Notes: generated by a model not told the origin, from the letters alone. 64,000 nt of DNA from Spirosoma radiotolerans (GCF_000974425.1 NZ_CP010429.1:1054001-1118000); one strand, 5' to 3'; positions 45,467-54,848 are shown, counted from the first letter of the stretch. Numbers and translations: made by a program.

Positions 45467-46708
45467 CTATTGTGTATTCGCAATGCCAATGCCGTTCAGG
45501 TCATACACGATCTTGCCGCCTTTGATGGTCATCTCGCATTCGAACTTCTGTTGGGCCATCATCTTATAACCGGCTCTATCGTAGAAGCCAAACGTGCCCT
45601 TCCGCATAGAAAAAATAGCGACATCGGCAATCGCCCCAACCGATAAATGACCCAGATTTTCGCGTTTAATGACCTGAGCGGGCGTCCAGGTACTGGCTTT
45701 TATGACACTCGGAATGGCCTCACCCATGGCCACGAATTTGGACATGATGCTGAGCATGTCTTTCATTGAGCCGTTCATGCTGCCGGTATGTAGATCGGTG
45801 CTGATCGTTGTCGGGTAAAATTTGGCTTTTATGGCCGGAATTGCCTGTGAGTAGTTGAAACTGGCTCCCCCGTAGCCTACATCGAAGACGATCCCTTTCT
45901 TACGGGCTTCCCATACAAATGGCTTCACCGTTTTGGTCGCTTCATCCACAATCGTTTCGCGAACATTTCCTTCCAGAAACGTATAGGCGTGGGTGAAAAT
46001 GTCGCCGGGACGCAGGTGCTTCATGAACAACTCACTCAGGGGAAGGGGCGGGGTGTTGCCGCCGAAGTCAACCATTACGGGCATATCGGCCAGCTTGCCG
46101 GCCGCTACGGCATGATCGACGGGTGCCCAGCTTGGCCCCTGAAAATGCGCTACCTTGAAACCGACCACATCGTTTTTGTTTTCGAGGGCTACTTTGGCGG
46201 CCATCGTTGGGTCCATATCGGTGGTGTCCTGCTCAAAAACGCCCCCACGCATACCTGCCCCCACAATGTTCATGAACGAGAGAACACGCGTTTTGGAGGT
46301 GAAGATGATGTTCTTCTTGAATGTCTCGAACGACTTCCAGCCCGCCCCGCCCGCATCGACAATGGTTGTAACGCCCACTCTGAACGTAAATCCGTCGGGG
46401 GAAACGGCCACGAGTCCGTTGCTCAGGTAGTGATTGGGTTCGGTGCCGTAGAACACATGCCCATGAATGTCGATCAGGCCGGGTGTGACATACATACCTT
46501 TGGCATCGACAACCTGCTTGGCCTGTTTAGCGTCTATCGTTTTGGCGACCTGAACCACTTTGCCGTCCGTGATGGCGACGTCCATCACCGCATCGATGTT
46601 ATTTTTCGGGTCGATCAAATGGCCCCCTTTAATAACAAGGCTGTACGGCTGCGCCCAGGCCGAACCAGTGAAAAGGAAAAGGAGTAGGAATAAGTGTCTG
46701 GTTTTCAT
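45467..46708 (-). CDS. Exported amidohydrolase, EF_0837-like (module copy B)
   Basis: 413 residues. Sec signal MKTRHLFLLLFLFTGSAWAQ. Same architecture as copy A: metal motif IDIHGHVFYG (His82, His84), GVTTIVDAGGAGW, Lys in GFKVAHFQG, DIFTHAYTF, Asp in TISTDLHTGS, and closing FECEMTIKGGKIVYDLNG. Roughly 60% of aligned residues look identical to copy A by eye. It is downstream of the intact SelA-like gene, with a hairpin in the 103-bp gap. The pairing of this family with SelA-like enzymes is established in Firmicutes and Aeromonas; the substrate is not certain. Confidence 0.9.
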   Translation of the reverse strand: MKTRHLFLLLFLFTGSAWAQPYSLVIKGGHLIDPKNNIDAVMDVAITDGKVVQVAKTIDAKQAKQVVDAKGMYVTPGLIDIHGHVFYGTEPNHYLSNGLVAVSPDGFTFRVGVTTIVDAGGAGWKSFETFKKNIIFTSKTRVLSFMNIVGAGMRGGVFEQDTTDMDPTMAAKVALENKNDVVGFKVAHFQGPSWAPVDHAVAAGKLADMPVMVDFGGNTPPLPLSELFMKHLRPGDIFTHAYTFLEGNVRETIVDEATKTVKPFVWEARKKGIVFDVGYGGASFNYSQAIPAIKAKFYPTTISTDLHTGSMNGSMKDMLSIMSKFVAMGEAIPSVIKASTWTPAQVIKRENLGHLSVGAIADVAIFSMRKGTFGFYDRAGYKMMAQQKFECEMTIKGGKIVYDLNGIGIANTQ

Positions 46709-46725
46709 GGTTTAGGGTATTGGTC

Positions 46726-46808
46726 TTTTGTCATTCCGACGATAGGAGGAATCTTAAAGTTAGCTATTGGTAAAGTCTAAGATTCCTCCTATCGTCGGAA
46801 TGACAAAA
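46726..46808. repeat. GTCATTCCGAC hairpin, variant GATA
   Basis: A perfect 31-bp stem (46726-46756 with 46778-46808) and a 21-nt loop. The variable core CGAC-GATA-GGAGG is matched by CCTCC-TATC-GTCG. The loop shares CTATTGGTA with the element at 48824. It lies in the gap between the PLP enzyme and amidohydrolase genes. Confidence 0.88.
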
Positions 46809-46811
46809 ACG

Positions 46812-48035
46812 CTAGACAGCGGCTTTAGTCAGTTCTTCTTTCAGTCGGGCGGCCACGATTTTATCCTGACCGGGTTTAAGCATCCAGGTGGTCATGCTGA
46901 TGCCGTTCGGTTCACCAACGACTTCGATGGATGGGTTGCCATTGCGCAGATTTTCCTGCAGGGATTTGGTGGTCAGGTTTATTTTTCCGGTTTCCCACAG
47001 TACCCGCATAGACGGCGTGTGATTGCCTAAGGCAGGCGCATAAGTTTCGACCGTTACGCCCTTGATGCCTTTTACGGCACCGGCGATAACGGCTACCCGA
47101 TCTTCCAGCATTTTCCACTCTTTCTGGTGATCCTGCGCCACGAATTTGTCGAGGGCGACATACATGCCCAGAATCTCTTCTTTGTTGACTTTCATGCCCC
47201 GGCCAATGGTGGAGCCACGAGGTGGCATGCTGAGCCGGGCGGCTGCGATGTATTGTTTTTTGCCCATCAGGATGCCCGCGCTTTGTGGACCACGCATGGC
47301 TTTTCCGCCCGATACACAGACCAGATCGAAACCCATGTCATTGAATTTCCAGAGGTTTTCGACGGGTGGTACGTCGGCCGCAATATCAATCATGGTAGGG
47401 ATATTGTGTTTCTTTCCCAGGGCTACCCATTCCTGATGCTGAACCTGCCCCTTGTCGGACTGGATGTTCAGAAACCACAGGAGAGCCGTTTTACTGTTGA
47501 TGGCTTTTTCAGCTTCTTCCAGCGTTTCTACCTGAATAATTTTGCAGCCTGTATTAGTGAGCGCATGCGAGTAGCCGATGTTGTGGGCTTTTTGGGCGAT
47601 CACTTCCGACTTCATATCAGTGCCTTCCAGATGGGGGAGTAGCTCCACTTTCTTCTGGTCCATGCCGGTGAGCACACCGGCCAGCCCCAGGGTCATGGCT
47701 GAGAAACAGCCCGCCGTTACGACCGCCGATTCAGCATGTGTGAGGGCGGCAATTTTCTCGCCGACTTTCGTTTGTACATCATCGAGCATGACAAATTCCT
47801 TCGACGATGCCTGAATTGTTTCGACCACATCATCTTCCATCAACGAGCCCGTCATGGCGGTGTAAGTCCCAGCGGCATTGATGAACGTCCGCAGACCAAG
47901 CTCTTTCAATACATTTCGGGAGGCCGCTTTTGCCGGGGCCGCCAGGGCCGATTGTAAAGGGGCGATACCACCGAAAAGGCCGCCCACTAAGGGCAGGGTC
48001 GACAGGTTTTTGATAAGATTTCTTCTGGAGAGCAT
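46812..48035 (-). CDS. Tat-exported SelA-like PLP enzyme (DgaE-like lyase)
   Basis: 407 residues. The N-terminus MLSRRNLIKNLSTLPLVGG...ALAAP fits a twin-arginine signal (SRRxLxK). The body is SelA-like: GLRTFINAAGTYTAMTGSL, THAESAVVTAGCFSAMTLGLAGVLTG, NTGCKIIQVE, Asp in IDIAADVPP, and the PLP lysine at about 245 in VSGGKAMRGPQSAG. The family includes D-glucosaminate-6-phosphate ammonia lyase (DgaE) and EF_0838-type enzymes, which eliminate ammonia from amino acids or amino sugar acids. Export would be unusual, because PLP enzymes are normally cytoplasmic; Tat carries folded, cofactor-loaded proteins. Neighbours are RidA and amidohydrolase. Confidence 0.9.
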   Translation of the reverse strand: MLSRRNLIKNLSTLPLVGGLFGGIAPLQSALAAPAKAASRNVLKELGLRTFINAAGTYTAMTGSLMEDDVVETIQASSKEFVMLDDVQTKVGEKIAALTHAESAVVTAGCFSAMTLGLAGVLTGMDQKKVELLPHLEGTDMKSEVIAQKAHNIGYSHALTNTGCKIIQVETLEEAEKAINSKTALLWFLNIQSDKGQVQHQEWVALGKKHNIPTMIDIAADVPPVENLWKFNDMGFDLVCVSGGKAMRGPQSAGILMGKKQYIAAARLSMPPRGSTIGRGMKVNKEEILGMYVALDKFVAQDHQKEWKMLEDRVAVIAGAVKGIKGVTVETYAPALGNHTPSMRVLWETGKINLTTKSLQENLRNGNPSIEVVGEPNGISMTTWMLKPGQDKIVAARLKEELTKAAV

Positions 48036-48067
48036 GTTGAATTGGGGTTGAGGGCGAAGCGCCTTTA

Positions 48068-48784
48068 TTACTCAAAAATGAATGTTCCGTATTTTTTAAA
48101 TTCGTGGAAACTGCCACTTGTTTTTTGCCACGACCAGGTGGCGTAACTATGGTCGTAATCGATCCGGTAGAGGTTTCCCCGCCACTGGGTGCCTGCGGTT
48201 GGGGGTGTCTGCACAAGGGGTCTTAGTAGGCGGTAGGGAATAAAAATTTCGCCTGTCCACCCGCTCACCGTTGCCTTGCTCACTTTGTTTCCCCCCTGCA
48301 CGCTGGTTGCGTGTTGTACTTTCGACTTGCCTTCATAATGCCAGGGCTTCCAGCCATTGAAGTCGCCATTGATGTTTGGGACCAGGATGGCTAATTCATA
48401 ATTCAGGGGAGAAAGCTCATATTCAAAGTAGATGGGCACCGATTGGTCGGGCCAGAGAAACACCTCGATGACATCTTCCTTGAACAGCGCCCCGTAATCC
48501 TCCCGAATGGTTGCCGTTAGTTTCTCATCGTCATTCTGAAACAGGAAATAAACACCGGTGGTGGAGTACAGAAGTTTAACCTTCGTTGAGTACGGTTTAC
48601 CCGCTGATTCCTGAGGGGTGATCCGTACCCAATCGGTTTTGGTCCAGTTCGCGTTGTCGCCGTTTCCATTGACCTGAAAGTCGTCCGTTTTCCGGACGAC
48701 GAGTTTCGTAGAATCGCTTTTCTGAGCATAGGTCGCCGAACAGATTCCCAGAAACACCACACAGGCCAATAGGATACGATTCAT
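48068..48784 (-). CDS. Secreted CBM9-like carbohydrate-binding protein
   Basis: 238 residues from the ATG at 48784; the longer frame starts within a hairpin. Signal peptide MNRILLACVVFLGICSATYAQ. The mature part resembles the CBM9-like/DUF1083 fold: DDFQVNGNGDNANWTKTDWVRI near the start, VYFLFQNDDEKLTATIREDYG, and DVIEVFLWPDQSVPIYFEYELSP in the middle, ending WQKTSGSFHEFKKYGTFIFE. Such domains bind sugars or occur in secreted enzymes. It starts 32 bp before the PLP-enzyme gene and belongs to copy B of the module. Confidence 0.82.
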   Translation of the reverse strand: MNRILLACVVFLGICSATYAQKSDSTKLVVRKTDDFQVNGNGDNANWTKTDWVRITPQESAGKPYSTKVKLLYSTTGVYFLFQNDDEKLTATIREDYGALFKEDVIEVFLWPDQSVPIYFEYELSPLNYELAILVPNINGDFNGWKPWHYEGKSKVQHATSVQGGNKVSKATVSGWTGEIFIPYRLLRPLVQTPPTAGTQWRGNLYRIDYDHSYATWSWQKTSGSFHEFKKYGTFIFE

Positions 48785-48823
48785 GTTGACGTTGACTAAA
48801 CTTTCGTCTTGATAAAAATCAGC

Positions 48824-48918
48824 GTGTTTTTCTGTCATTCCGACCTTAGGAGGAATCTTAAAGTTTTCTATTGGTAGGATTTAAGATTCCTCCTAAGGTC
48901 GGAATGACAGAAAAACAC
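48824..48918. repeat. GTCATTCCGAC hairpin, variant CTTA
   Basis: A perfect 39-bp stem (48824-48862 with 48880-48918) and a 17-nt loop, the longest of the family. The variable core CGAC-CTTA-GGAGG is matched by CCTCC-TAAG-GTCG. It lies upstream of the CBM9-like gene. Confidence 0.9.
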
Positions 48919-48999
48919 TTTGTTTGGGTTTGATTTGAAAAGTTTAAACGGGCTCATTATGAATGTACCAAACAGCCAGGGGCTATTTGGTACATTTAT

Positions 49000-49446
49000 T
49001 TACACATAAGCAATGCAATCAATTTCGACCAGCGAATTGCCAGGCACACCCGCGTGTGTCGACACCGTTGTGCGAACGGGCGGCTTGTTGCCAAACCGGC
49101 CTTTATACACTTCGTTCATCGCCTTGTAATCCTTCAGGTCGTGCAGCAGCACATTCACTTTCAGGACTTTGTCCATAGAAGAGCCTGCTTTAATCAACTC
49201 CTTCTCAATCTCTTTGAGCACATGATCCGTATGCGCCTTAATGTCGCCCTCGAAGTGAGCTCCCGCTCCGGACACAAAGATCATATTGCCTAGCCTGGTC
49301 GACCCCGAATAGAGGGGTACGTCCGTACTGGGTACCTCCATTTGTGGTTTGCCTTCGGCGAATGCGTTGGTAAACGAGTCTGCTCCGGCTGCGCTGGTTA
49401 AGGTGGCAAGCAGGCGTTTTAAAATGGATCGGCGGGGTGCTTTCAT
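49000..49446 (-). CDS. Exported RidA-family protein (module copy B)
   Basis: 148 residues. The twin-arginine signal MKAPRRSILKRLLATLTS is followed by a RidA domain: GNMIFVSGAGAHFEGDI, TDHVLKEIEKELIKAGSSMDKVLKVNVLLHDL, and the active-site Arg and Glu in PPVRTTVSTHAGVPGNSLVEIDCIA. It is closely similar to copy A. It is the first gene of the ten-gene run. A role in clearing enamine or imine products of the exported PLP enzyme is inferred from the cytoplasmic RidA function. Confidence 0.9.
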   Translation of the reverse strand: MKAPRRSILKRLLATLTSAAGADSFTNAFAEGKPQMEVPSTDVPLYSGSTRLGNMIFVSGAGAHFEGDIKAHTDHVLKEIEKELIKAGSSMDKVLKVNVLLHDLKDYKAMNEVYKGRFGNKPPVRTTVSTHAGVPGNSLVEIDCIAYV

Positions 49447-49570
49447 AGGAAGGTTAAAGAAGGAAAAGGAGAATTTGAGCGGACTTACTCTTTAAGAAAC
49501 TTAATGATTGTCAGTTAATTAAAAAATATTAACAGGAATGCCCAAAAATGAACGAATTCACATCCATATA

Positions 49571-49616
49571 CTGGTTATACCGTCAGCCTGTTGCTTTAGG
49601 CTGACGGTATAACCAG
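49571..49616. terminator. Strong hairpin, probable terminator of the SusC-SusD operon
   Basis: A perfect 19-bp stem (CTGGTTATACCGTCAGCCT at 49571-49589 with 49598-49616) and an 8-nt loop. It begins 14 bp beyond the SusD stop on the minus strand. No clear U tract, so it may instead block RNA decay. Confidence 0.65.
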
Positions 49617-49629
49617 CAGAGTCGAGTTG

Positions 49630-51192
49630 CTACTTGTCCCACCAAACGACGCTGGAAAGGGTGTTGCTACCGCCTTGCCGAGTCCGTGCGTCGATGAAAT
49701 TGGTCTTGTTATACGTCTCTTCCGAATCTGGAATCACAAAGCGGGTCGGTATTTTTCCGCCGGTCAGGTTTCCCGGATAGTTGGTTGGGGTAAGCGCCGG
49801 ATACCCAGTCCGTCGCCAGTTTGAGAATATCTCGTATTCATCTTCCAGGAAAAGAGAAACCCATTTCTGTGTCTGGATCTGCTCCATTTGCTGGGCTACG
49901 GTGCCGCTGGCTTTATAGGGATTGGCCGCCAGATACGCGTTGATCCGGGCTTCAGAAATAGTGCCGCCTGTTCCAAACAGCGCCCATTGCCGTATACCGG
50001 CGCGTACGGCATTGGCGTAGGCTGTAGCTGCCGTCGTTCCGCTTGCCCATCCGCGCACGGCGGCTTCGGCCAACAGCAGATTCGTTTCCGCATTGCCGAA
50101 TACAATCAAAGGAGCGCTGTATTTTAGCAACGTGTTTGGATTAGGCTCAGAAAATGAATTGAAATTAGCGGGCAGGTTATTATAGGCTGCGTTCGGCATG
50201 CCGCTTTGTAAGGCCGTTGTGGTGTCGGCGGTAAACGTTTTACCATCGGTCGTGGTCCACACAATGGAGATCACGTTCAGGCGCGGATCTTTGGTGTTCT
50301 TTAAATAGTCGATAAACGTTTTGGCATACTTACCGCCTTCTACGTTATCGCCACCGGGTGTTACGTAATCGGTGCTTATCAAGCCATTGGCAATGAAGTT
50401 ACGGCTGGCGGTTTGTGAACCATCGACATAGGCAATTATTGCCCGGTCGGCATCGTCCAGAATAACCCCACCCGCTATGGCTTTCTCAACCCAGGTTTTC
50501 GCCAGTGCAGGGTCTACTTCGGTCAGGCGCATGCCCAGCCGGAGCATCAGTGAATACGCAAATTTCTTCCACTTGGTAACGTCTCCGCCGTACATCAGGT
50601 CTGCCGTGCCAAAGGTAGCTTTGGTGGCATCAAAAGCCGCAATCGATTCGTCGAGCTCTTTCAGCATGTCCGCGTAAATAGCCTGCTGGGTATCGTATTT
50701 GGGGCTGTAGTTTTTATCAGACAGTGCCTTGCCAGCGTCGAAGTACGGAATGTCGCCATACATATCCGTCAGACGGTGGAACATGTACGCTTTCCAGATT
50801 CGGGCCGCCGACAGTTTGTTCACGTCCAGTGGGCTGGTCGAAACGGCGTCGATGACCTGACGAATGGAAATCACCGCGCCCTGCCCGGCTGTCGTACCCG
50901 CATAAGCCGACCAGTTGCCGGTCGAATAGGTGTAATTAAAGTATTTGTCACCCGCTGCCGGTACTTCTTTGTAGGTAGCGAACTGCTGCATCGACTGGCC
51001 GATGGTCAGGTAAGCGGCCCCGGTAAAGTTGGTGCTTACACCGTCTAGCTGAGCTCTGGTAAACAGGTAGCCAGGTACCACTTCAGAATATTTATTGGGG
51101 TCCACGTTCATCTCCTCGAATCCCTTGTCGCAGGCAGACAGGAGCAGAAGCAACGGAGCTATGTACCCTATTTTTCGGATTAGATTCTTCAT
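49630..51192 (-). CDS. SusD/RagB-family outer-membrane lipoprotein
   Basis: 520 residues. The lipoprotein signal ends LLLLLSAC. The mature start DKGFEEMNVDPNKYSEV is typical of the SusD-like_2 subgroup. Core features are RIWKAYMFHRLTDMYGDIPYFDAG, WKKFAYSLMLRLGMRLTEV, and C-terminal QMEQIQTQKWVSLFLEDEYEIFSNWRRTGYP. It is downstream of the STN-type SusC by 17 bp and forms the substrate-capturing part of that transporter. Confidence 0.95.
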   Translation of the reverse strand: MKNLIRKIGYIAPLLLLLSACDKGFEEMNVDPNKYSEVVPGYLFTRAQLDGVSTNFTGAAYLTIGQSMQQFATYKEVPAAGDKYFNYTYSTGNWSAYAGTTAGQGAVISIRQVIDAVSTSPLDVNKLSAARIWKAYMFHRLTDMYGDIPYFDAGKALSDKNYSPKYDTQQAIYADMLKELDESIAAFDATKATFGTADLMYGGDVTKWKKFAYSLMLRLGMRLTEVDPALAKTWVEKAIAGGVILDDADRAIIAYVDGSQTASRNFIANGLISTDYVTPGGDNVEGGKYAKTFIDYLKNTKDPRLNVISIVWTTTDGKTFTADTTTALQSGMPNAAYNNLPANFNSFSEPNPNTLLKYSAPLIVFGNAETNLLLAEAAVRGWASGTTAATAYANAVRAGIRQWALFGTGGTISEARINAYLAANPYKASGTVAQQMEQIQTQKWVSLFLEDEYEIFSNWRRTGYPALTPTNYPGNLTGGKIPTRFVIPDSEETYNKTNFIDARTRQGGSNTLSSVVWWDK

Positions 51193-51209
51193 CGTCGGAA
51201 AGTTTTTTG

Positions 51210-54200
51210 TTAGAATTTCACCATTAAGTTTACCCCAAGACTTCTGGTTCTAGGTACGCCGAATGCTTCCAGACCTTGTGCATTGGTGCTGGTATAGCCC
51301 GACTCCGGATCGAAATACTGATTCTTTTTGTCCTTGTACAGAATGGCCAGGTTACGGGCCACAAACGAAATTGTGGCGGATTGTACCTTCAGGAAAGGCA
51401 GCTTGCTGACGGGTAGATTATAGCTCAAAATGACCTGACGCAGCTTCACAAAGTCATTGTTGAACATAAACATGGCCGTGTAATTTTTGTCGTTGTCATA
51501 ATAGGTATCGACGTCTTCCTTAGCCCATGTTTTGGTATAGGGTGCTCCTTCGGGGGTGACGCCTGTTACCGTAATACCCGTTTCACGACCCGGAAGCGTT
51601 TCCTGCGGCAAACCAAACCGGTAGGCATACTGGTACAGGTTGGAATAAACGATGCTGCCGAACTTGCCGTCGACCAGGATATTCAGCGAGAAGTTTTTGT
51701 ACCGGAAATTGTTGGTGATGCCCATGGTGAGGGGAGGAGTTCCCTGACCAATCTCCTGTAGATCACCCCGAACGGCGTACCCGCTGGCCGTATTGAAAAT
51801 GACGTTACCATTCGCATCGGTCTTCTTCTGGTAACCCCAAACCGTACCGTATGGCCTGTCCACTACGTTCCGTACCAGGCCACCGCCAACCCCCTGACCA
51901 ACGTCAATACCAGTTATGCCATCGGCAAGCCGTTCGATTTTGCTTTTGTTATAGGCCATGTTGTAGCTAACATCCCAGGTGAAAGGACCTTTGCTAACGG
52001 GTGTTCCGGTCAGGAGTAACTCAACGCCTTTGTTGCTCAGCACGCCCACGTTCAACAGCGCCGAGGTGTAGCCCGACGAGAGAGCGATGTTGGAGGTTAC
52101 GATATCGTCCGTTGTTTTCCGGTTGTAGAGCGTCAGATCAATACCCAGCCGATTATTCAGGAATTTAGCTTCAAAACCGCCTTCGTAGGTGGTCGACGTC
52201 AGTGGTTTCAGGTCGGGGTTTGGCACCTGCGACGAAGACAATACCTGTACGGGACGACCATTATGGCCACCCTGCTGCATGGAGTAGTACTGATAAATCT
52301 GGTACGCATTTACCGTTGCGCCACCGACCTGCGCCCAGGAGGCCCGCAACTTGGCAAAGCTGATGGCTTTCGGTAAGCGAAGGGCATCCGATAAAATCAA
52401 CGATCCCCCAACCGATGGGTAGAAGATACTGTTGCTCTTCGGGTTCAAGACTGAAAACCAATCCTGCCGACCGGAAAGCGTCAGATAGGCCACATTTTTA
52501 TACCCCAAATCGGCCGAAGCGAACACCGAATTGATGGCGCTTTTCAGGTACGTTGGAGTAGTCGTCGAGGTAGCCAGATTGGTGTAGCTGTAGAAATACG
52601 GCACCGTAAATTCGTTACCCGCAATGACGGTCTGGTCGAAAATGCTCCGTTGGGCGTTAAGACCCGCCATGGCCGAAAAGCTTACATTGTTAAAATTGGT
52701 ATTGTAATTAAGCGTCAGCATGCCATTGGTTTCTGAGGAGGTCGTTTTGCGGCCTTCGTAGGAACCCAGTGGCTGATAAGCATTATTGGTTGGCTGTACA
52801 TACTCCGACGAGAAACTGTAGAAGTCCTGGCTTACGCTACCTTTCAGAAATAAGTTATGGAGGATGTCATAACGGATACTTCCCTGGCTGATAAACCGGT
52901 GTTTCGTGTCATTATTTTTGAACTTGTTAATGACGAAATACGGGTTTGGTGCGGCAGGTACCGGATTCCACTCCATTTCTTTGCCCGTAACGGGATCATA
53001 ACCGGGTGCCAGGCTGCGAATGTCGACCACGTTGGCAATGAGGTAGGTAGCCCAGTGTGGGTTAAAGTCGGCATACCCAACTTTGGGGCGGTTCGTCCCT
53101 TCTTCCACGTTGTACTGAAAAACGGTTTCAACGCTCAGTTTTTTACCCAGAAACGCATTCATGCTGAGATTTGCAATACGTCGGGCAAATGAAGAATTCG
53201 GGACGATGCTGTTCGACTGCGTATTGTTCAGCCCCAACCGAAAATTCATTGTTTCGCTGCCACCCGTGAACGCCACCGAGTTGATGTAGTTGCTGCCGGT
53301 GCGGTAGAAGTTCTTCAGGTTGTCTTTCTGGGGTGAATACGGGTGCAATTGGCCGTCGACCTGAATGGTGGGCTGCCCATCCATGCGGGCACCGTATGAA
53401 AGGCGTCCCGTACTTTTTGCCTCCGTAACAGTGGTTGGTTTTTTGCCATCCACACCCTGGCCGTATTCATACTGCCAGTTCGGAATGACGGCGATGTCCT
53501 CGAAGGTCGTATTGCTGTTTACCTCTATACCGATTCCTTTTTGGGAGCGTCCTTTCTTGGTGGTGATCAGAATGACACCGTTGGAAGCACGGGCGCCGTA
53601 CAGGGCCGCAGCTGGTCCTCCTTTCAGGACACTGATCGATTCGATATCGTCCGGGTTGATGCCGCCAATGCCATCTCCGCGGTCAACGTTCATACCGTTC
53701 CCATCGGCAGCCGTACCACCAGGCGTGCTGTTATCCATCGGCATCCCGTTGATCACGTACAGCGGCTGATTATTTCCGTTCAGGGAGCCATTACCCCGGA
53801 TAATGATGCGGCTCGACCCACCAGGGCCGGTGGCCATACCCGTCGCGTTTACCCCGGCAATTTTACCGGTCAGGGCATTGGCCACGTTGTTTTCACGCGC
53901 CTGCGTCAATTCACCCCCTTTTACTTCGGTGACAGCGTAGGCAAGTGCTTTTTTCTCCCTGGCAATACCAAAGGCCGTTACGACAACTTCTCCAAGGGTG
54001 CTGGCTTCAGGCGTCAGGCTTACCGTCAGTTCACTTTGATTGCCAACCGTAACTTCCTGTCGTTTGTACCCTACAAAACTGAAGACTAAGATAGCCGGGG
54101 TCTGATCGGGAATATCAATGGAAAACGTACCATCGGCCAGGGTCGTCGTGCCCCGTTGCGCTTCTTTCAAGACGACACTTACACCGGGCAAGGCAGCCCC

Positions 54201-54641
54201 TTTTTCGTCGGAAACAAGTCCCGTTATTCGTCGTTTTGGCGCTTCCTGTTTCGTTGCCGATGGGCCATCGGGCTGTAACTCCTGCCGTTTTAGAATGATA
54301 CGTTCCTGAAAAACCTCGTAGGAAACCTGATAAGGAGCAAGTACTTTGTTAAGTACGTCGGAAAGCAGTTCGTTCTGAAATTTGTAATTGAGTTTGCGTT
54401 CAGCCCCGAAGATTTGCGGGTTATACAAAAATTTGATGTGAGTGACTACCTCTAGTTTATCCAGTACCTTCTCTACGTCGGCGTTGGACAGTTGAATGGT
54501 AACTTTTTGCTCAAGGACCTTTTGTCCATTTACCTCGAAGGCATGGGCTAGGGTCACGAAAGCGACAGAAAGGAAGGCCTGGTAAAATCCAATGCGCATG
54601 ATTTTCTGTAATGTCTTTTGACAAAGTACTCGTTTTGACAT
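51210..54641 (-). CDS. SusC-family TonB-dependent receptor with STN domain
   Basis: 1143 residues from the ATG at 54641 (MSKRVLCQKTLQKIMRIGFYQ); the frame is open to 54695. After the signal peptide a secretin/TonB N-terminal (STN) domain (VTIQLSNADVEKVLDKLEVVTHIKFLYN) spans about 40-100. The carboxypeptidase-regulatory-like domain (ITGLVSDEKGAALPGVSVVL), plug (GEVVVTAFGIAREKKALAYA, SVLKGGPAAALYGARASNGVILITTKKG) and barrel follow. STN-bearing receptors usually signal to a FecR anti-sigma factor, and a FecR gene lies immediately upstream. Substrate unknown. Confidence 0.95.
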   Translation of the reverse strand: MSKRVLCQKTLQKIMRIGFYQAFLSVAFVTLAHAFEVNGQKVLEQKVTIQLSNADVEKVLDKLEVVTHIKFLYNPQIFGAERKLNYKFQNELLSDVLNKVLAPYQVSYEVFQERIILKRQELQPDGPSATKQEAPKRRITGLVSDEKGAALPGVSVVLKEAQRGTTTLADGTFSIDIPDQTPAILVFSFVGYKRQEVTVGNQSELTVSLTPEASTLGEVVVTAFGIAREKKALAYAVTEVKGGELTQARENNVANALTGKIAGVNATGMATGPGGSSRIIIRGNGSLNGNNQPLYVINGMPMDNSTPGGTAADGNGMNVDRGDGIGGINPDDIESISVLKGGPAAALYGARASNGVILITTKKGRSQKGIGIEVNSNTTFEDIAVIPNWQYEYGQGVDGKKPTTVTEAKSTGRLSYGARMDGQPTIQVDGQLHPYSPQKDNLKNFYRTGSNYINSVAFTGGSETMNFRLGLNNTQSNSIVPNSSFARRIANLSMNAFLGKKLSVETVFQYNVEEGTNRPKVGYADFNPHWATYLIANVVDIRSLAPGYDPVTGKEMEWNPVPAAPNPYFVINKFKNNDTKHRFISQGSIRYDILHNLFLKGSVSQDFYSFSSEYVQPTNNAYQPLGSYEGRKTTSSETNGMLTLNYNTNFNNVSFSAMAGLNAQRSIFDQTVIAGNEFTVPYFYSYTNLATSTTTPTYLKSAINSVFASADLGYKNVAYLTLSGRQDWFSVLNPKSNSIFYPSVGGSLILSDALRLPKAISFAKLRASWAQVGGATVNAYQIYQYYSMQQGGHNGRPVQVLSSSQVPNPDLKPLTSTTYEGGFEAKFLNNRLGIDLTLYNRKTTDDIVTSNIALSSGYTSALLNVGVLSNKGVELLLTGTPVSKGPFTWDVSYNMAYNKSKIERLADGITGIDVGQGVGGGLVRNVVDRPYGTVWGYQKKTDANGNVIFNTASGYAVRGDLQEIGQGTPPLTMGITNNFRYKNFSLNILVDGKFGSIVYSNLYQYAYRFGLPQETLPGRETGITVTGVTPEGAPYTKTWAKEDVDTYYDNDKNYTAMFMFNNDFVKLRQVILSYNLPVSKLPFLKVQSATISFVARNLAILYKDKKNQYFDPESGYTSTNAQGLEAFGVPRTRSLGVNLMVKF

Positions 54642-54848
54642 AGTTTTGGCTTTTGTCGGGTGAAAAATTCGGCACAATAATGTCCCAATCCGCATTTTTT
54701 GCGGAGTCGTAATGAGCTTTACAGGAGGGGCGTTTTTTAAGTCGGAGATGTTAGCGCATCTTCGACTTTCTTGTTGACTGGGTCGGGTGATCGTTGACCA
54801 TAGGCATTTTGATGTTTAGATTAGGTTATTTGTTAAGGTGCTTACGGG

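Noticed and set aside
45989..46687. 232-codon plus-strand frame
   Set aside because: It runs exactly antisense to amidohydrolase copy B, whose motifs are unmistakable. The translated product is rich in His, Gly and Val as mirror frames are, with no domain or signal.
48785..48838. Longer start for the CBM9-like protein
   Set aside because: The extra residues are encoded in the edge of a perfect hairpin element, and the signal peptide starts at the ATG at 48784.
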